Source: MGBC108787 sp964591225 (GTDB lineage: Bacteria; Bacillota_I; Bacilli_A; RF39; UBA660). From it: DNA of 16,884 nucleotides. Below the pieces are notes generated by a model. The model did no database searches, was not told the DNA's origin, and saw nothing but the letters and a program-made list of their open reading frames with translations. The stretch is from positions 1 through 16,884 of the forward strand of contig CAZQAO010000019.1 of the NCBI GenBank assembly GCA_964591225.1, read 5' to 3'. Positions within the stretch are counted from its first letter, which is position 1, and every line of letters begins with the position of its first letter. Shown one piece after another: positions 14,811 to 16,884 of this stretch. The translations under genes and the position numbers were made by a program.

Positions 14811-15279
14811 AAAAGAAGTAGGAAAAAGTGTAGGAAAATTTGTAACGGGGGCTGCAGTTGGAGCAGGTATAGCTTTATTATTTGCACCTAAAAAGGGTAG
14901 TGAAACAAGAAAAGAAATCAAAGATAAAACTGAAGAAGCTATCGAAAAAATAAAAACTACTAATGCGGAAGAAATCAAAAAATCTTTAGAAAAGAAATTA
15001 ACAGAATTAAAAAAAGAAGTAGCTAGTTTAGATAAAGAAACAGCTAAAGAAATCGTAGTTGAAAAAGCTAATAAGATTATAAATAAAGCTGATGAATTAA
15101 TAAAATTAGCTAAAGAAAAAAGTGCTCCTGTAATTGAAAAAGCTACTAAAGAAATTAAAGATAAAACTGTCGATATTTTAAATGCAGCAATTGATAAATT
15201 AGAAGATAAACCTAAAAAAACTGAAAAAGTTGAAAAAACTGTAAAAAAGTCTACTAAAACTGCTAAGAAAACAGCTTAA
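14803..15279 (+). CDS. YtxH domain protein with Lys/Thr-rich tail
   Basis: A 158-residue protein. Residues about 8-32 (VGKFVTGAAVGAGIALLFAP) form the Gly-zipper membrane segment, followed by KKGSETRKEIKDK, the YtxH signature. A long charged helical region follows (about 35-138), with repeated KEIKDKT-like and EKA-type groups (EIKDKTEEAIEKIK, ATKEIKDKTVDIL). The last 20 residues are a Lys/Thr/Ala tail (KTVKKSTKTAKKTA) like histone H1-type or HU-tail segments, beyond what the basic YtxH unit needs. ATG 14803 is chosen because AGGTGA (14791-14796) lies 6 nt upstream; the GTG at 14797 adjoins that site. It overlaps the stop of the DUF948-like gene. Confidence 0.87.
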   Translation: MDKKEVGKSVGKFVTGAAVGAGIALLFAPKKGSETRKEIKDKTEEAIEKIKTTNAEEIKKSLEKKLTELKKEVASLDKETAKEIVVEKANKIINKADELIKLAKEKSAPVIEKATKEIKDKTVDILNAAIDKLEDKPKKTEKVEKTVKKSTKTAKKTA

Positions 15280-15299
15280 GTAAGTTTTAGGGGGTAGTT

Positions 15300-15497
15300 A
15301 TGTTTTTAGTAAATGAAATAGTTTACTTAAATGAATTAAAAAAAGAATTGGAAAAAATCAAAAAGATTCAAAGAATCAAAAAAGTTTCCGATACTTTTTA
15401 TAACATGAATCAATCGAATAAACCAAATAATACCGAAGAAGAGCTATTTAAAGATTATTTAGAAGAAGCTAGTAATCAGTTATTAAAAAAGAATTGA
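15300..15497 (+). CDS. Small coiled-coil protein, unknown function
   Basis: I do not recognise this 65-residue protein. It is highly charged. The first half (YLNELKKELEKIKKIQRIKK) is a probable coiled coil, and the second half (EEELFKDYLEEASNQLLKK) a second helix after an Asn-rich turn. It has no signal peptide or membrane segment. AGGGGGT (15289-15295) lies 4 nt before ATG 15300, which supports translation. It is the last gene of the envelope operon, 20 nt after the YtxH-like gene. Its TGA stop (15495-15497) sits inside the -35 box of the tyrS promoter. Confidence 0.65.
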   Translation: MFLVNEIVYLNELKKELEKIKKIQRIKKVSDTFYNMNQSNKPNNTEEELFKDYLEEASNQLLKKN

Positions 15498-15522
15498 TTG
15501 CTTTTCTTATTTATGATATAAC
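15494..15522 (+). promoter_or_regulatory. Promoter of tyrS
   Basis: TTGATT (15494-15499), a 17-bp spacer and TATAAC (15517-15522) preceded by TGA (TG at 15514-15515) make a good extended -10 promoter. The predicted start is near 15529. Confidence 0.65.
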
Positions 15523-15553
15523 ATGAATAGTTGCAGTACATGGATTCATGAAT
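15522..15553 (+). repeat. Inverted and direct repeats at the tyrS transcription start
   Basis: CATGAAT (15522-15528) recurs at 15547-15553 and in inverted form as ATTCATG (15544-15550); the last two make the perfect palindrome ATTCATGAAT (15544-15553). The left copy touches the -10 box. This could be an operator, though AT-rich DNA gives such matches by chance. Confidence 0.4.
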
Positions 15554-15617
15554 TAAAGTAATACCGCAAGTTCTGCGCTTTTATGACTGGAGCTTGCGTT
15601 TTTTATTGGAGGATAAT
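15529..15617 (+). promoter_or_regulatory. tyrS leader: attenuator with T-box-like antiterminator
   Basis: A leader of about 89 nt with two exclusive folds. Fold one is the terminator at 15565-15604. Fold two copies the T-box antiterminator: AAAG (15555-15558) pairs with CTTT (15578-15581), a seven-base bulge TAATACC (15559-15565), then GCA (15566-15568) pairs with TGC (15574-15576). The leuS T-box in this window has the same geometry with bulge TGGTACC. Here the UGG that would pair with tRNA CCA is UAA, and the leader is too short for a normal stem I. A degenerate T-box is the simplest reading; a different attenuator cannot be excluded. GCAG (15533-15536) could also pair with CTGC (15573-15576). 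Confidence 0.5.
15565..15604 (+). terminator. Leader terminator upstream of tyrS
   Basis: CGCAAGTTCT (15565-15574) pairs with GGAGCTTGCG (15589-15598), ten pairs with two wobble pairs, around a 14-nt loop, followed by six T (15599-15604). It ends 13 nt before the tyrS ATG. It may also terminate read-through from the upstream operon. Confidence 0.85.
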
Positions 15618-16850
15618 ATGACTATTTTCGAGGAATTAAAATGGCGAGGTTTAATTAAAGATATGACTTCACCACTATTAGAAGAAAAATTAAATCAAGG
15701 GGGAATGACGTTCTATATTGGAACTGATCCTACAGCAGATTCTATGCATCTAGGACATTTATCATCTTTTTTAATATCCAAACGTTTAAAAGATGCTGGT
15801 CATCATCCTATCTTATTAATTGGGGGAGCTACTGGAAGAATAGGAGATCCTCGTCCTACTAGTGAAAGAGAAATGAAACCAATTGCGGAAATAGAACATA
15901 ATATTGAATGTTTAACTAAACAAGCCAAAGAATTATTTGGTTTTGAAGTTGTTAATAATTATGATTGGTCCAAAGATATAAACTTTATTGATTTTTTAAG
16001 AGATTATGGTAAATTCTTTAGTATTAATTATATGTTAGATAAAGATATTATTAGAAGAAGATTAGATACTGGTATTACTTATACCGAATTTTCTTATATG
16101 ATTATGCAAGCCTTAGATTTTCTTCATTTATTTAAAACTAAAAATTGTACTTTACAAGTAGCAGGTAGTGATCAATGGGGCAATATTACAGCAGGAGTTG
16201 ATCTAATTAAGAAAAAGACTGGTCAAGATGTTTATGCTTTTACAATGCCTTTAGTTACTGATAAATCTGGTCATAAGTTTGGTAAAAGTGAAGGTAATGC
16301 CTTATGGCTTGATAAAGAAAAAACTTCTCCCTACGAAATTTATCAATATTTAATAAATAGCGAAGATGAAAAAGTAATTGATTATTTAAAAGTATTTACT
16401 TTTTTAACTAAAGAACAAATAGAAGAATTAGAAAAAAGTTTACAAGAACATCCAGAATTACGAGAACCTCATAAAGCTTTAGCCAAAGAAGTAGTTACCT
16501 TCTTACATGGCGAAGAAGAATATCAAAAAGCTAAATTAATGAGTGAAGCTTTATTTAGTGAAGATATTACAAAATTATCTGCTCAAGATATTTTAAATTC
16601 GCTAAAAGATATTCCTAAATTTAAGATATCTTTAGATTTGAATTTAGTTGATTTATTAGTTAATAATAATATTTGTCAAAGCAAAAGAGAAGCTAGAGAA
16701 ATGATTACTGGTGGAGCTATACTAATAAATAATCAAAAAGTAGAAGATATAGATAAAAAGATAAGTAAAGATGATTTTATTGATCAACAAGTAATAGTAA
16801 TTCGTAAAGGTAAGAAAAAATATTATCTTGGTATTTTAGAAAATAAATAA
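15618..16850 (+). CDS. tyrS: Tyrosyl-tRNA synthetase
   Basis: A 410-residue class I synthetase that charges tRNA-Tyr. The HIGH-type motif is His44-Leu-Gly-His47 (SMHLGHL), the tyrosine-site segments YTEFSYMIMQALDF and GSDQWGNITAG are present, and the second signature is KFGKS (220-224), the form typical of TyrS1 enzymes. The C-terminus carries an S4-type RNA-binding domain (about 345-410, ICQSKREAREMITGGAILIN). ATG 15618 is chosen because TTGGAGGA lies just upstream; an in-frame TTG at 15594 lies within the leader terminator stem and has no such site. It is expressed from its own promoter through the attenuator-like leader and is followed by a terminator. Confidence 0.97.
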   Translation: MTIFEELKWRGLIKDMTSPLLEEKLNQGGMTFYIGTDPTADSMHLGHLSSFLISKRLKDAGHHPILLIGGATGRIGDPRPTSEREMKPIAEIEHNIECLTKQAKELFGFEVVNNYDWSKDINFIDFLRDYGKFFSINYMLDKDIIRRRLDTGITYTEFSYMIMQALDFLHLFKTKNCTLQVAGSDQWGNITAGVDLIKKKTGQDVYAFTMPLVTDKSGHKFGKSEGNALWLDKEKTSPYEIYQYLINSEDEKVIDYLKVFTFLTKEQIEELEKSLQEHPELREPHKALAKEVVTFLHGEEEYQKAKLMSEALFSEDITKLSAQDILNSLKDIPKFKISLDLNLVDLLVNNNICQSKREAREMITGGAILINNQKVEDIDKKISKDDFIDQQVIVIRKGKKKYYLGILENK

Positions 16851-16884
16851 GTATTTAATTAAATAATTAGATGCTTATTTTTTT
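16845..16884 (+). terminator. Intrinsic terminator of tyrS
   Basis: AAATAAGTAT (16845-16854) pairs with ATGCTTATTT (16871-16880), with one G-T pair, around an AT-rich loop and into a T tract reaching the end of the window. The stem overlaps the stop codon. Confidence 0.8.

Noticed and set aside
15522..15550. Mini stem I with a TAC specifier in the loop (CATGAAT...ATTCATG)
   Set aside because: The TAC (15537-15539) is tempting for tyrS, but the predicted start near 15529 leaves the 5' arm untranscribed. Revisit if the start maps upstream.
15540..15556. Leader peptide attenuating tyrS (ATG-GAT-TCA-TGA, or ATG-AAT-TAA)
   Set aside because: No ribosome binding site and no Tyr codons, so it could not sense tyrosine through translation.

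Overview
This window is chromosomal DNA from a low-GC bacterium of the Firmicutes/Bacillota type. The marks are very AT-rich sequence and codon use, AGGAGG- and AGGTGA-type ribosome binding sites, a leuS T-box leader, a YtqA-type radical SAM gene and a YtxG/YtxH-like pair. TGA is used as a stop (small gene before leuS at 7632-7634, Cse60 gene at 10296-10298, small gene at 15495-15497), so this is not the Mycoplasma genetic code. A GH25 muramidase and a MurJ/SpoVB-type flippase suggest a cell wall. An uncultured gut lineage near Erysipelotrichia or the Mollicutes-like RF39 group would fit, but that placement is inference. The genes are mostly housekeeping or cell-envelope genes. I see no insertion sequence, prophage, CRISPR array, tRNA or rRNA. 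The longest gene-free stretch is 7039-7262 (224 bp), and it is filled by a promoter and a T-box.

Layout. 1-2422: three plus-strand genes for exported or membrane-anchored products: a non-specific nuclease, a GH25 muramidase with Ig-like modules, and a small secreted four-cysteine protein. 2419-3330: a minus-strand radical SAM gene meeting them tail to tail. 3458-4561: a secreted beta-repeat surface protein with a C-terminal membrane anchor. 4645-7038: a GH31 glycosidase-like protein whose usual acid/base Asp is replaced by Gln. 7052-10063: a consensus promoter, a leucine T-box (specifier UUA), a three-helix membrane protein and leuS, translationally coupled and closed by a terminator. 10119-11949: a Cse60-like 59-residue protein followed by a flippase of the MurJ/YtgP/SpoVB superfamily. 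11946-12266: a minus-strand Met/Asn-rich coiled-coil protein, with its terminator embedded in the flippase gene. 12325-12954: trmB. 13013-15497: a five-gene envelope operon (lipoprotein, acidic disordered protein with a SepF-like N-terminus, DUF948/YtxG-like, YtxH-like, small coiled-coil protein). 15494-16884: tyrS with its own promoter, a short attenuator-like leader and a terminator.

The least expected items are: the tyrS leader, which has the shape of a T-box antiterminator (four-pair helix, seven-base bulge ending in ACC, three-pair helix) but has UAAU where UGGN should pair with tRNA, and no room for a specifier stem; the GH31 D-to-Q change; the membrane gene sitting between the T-box and leuS; and the envelope operon combining YtxG/YtxH-like proteins with an unrecognised disordered partner.
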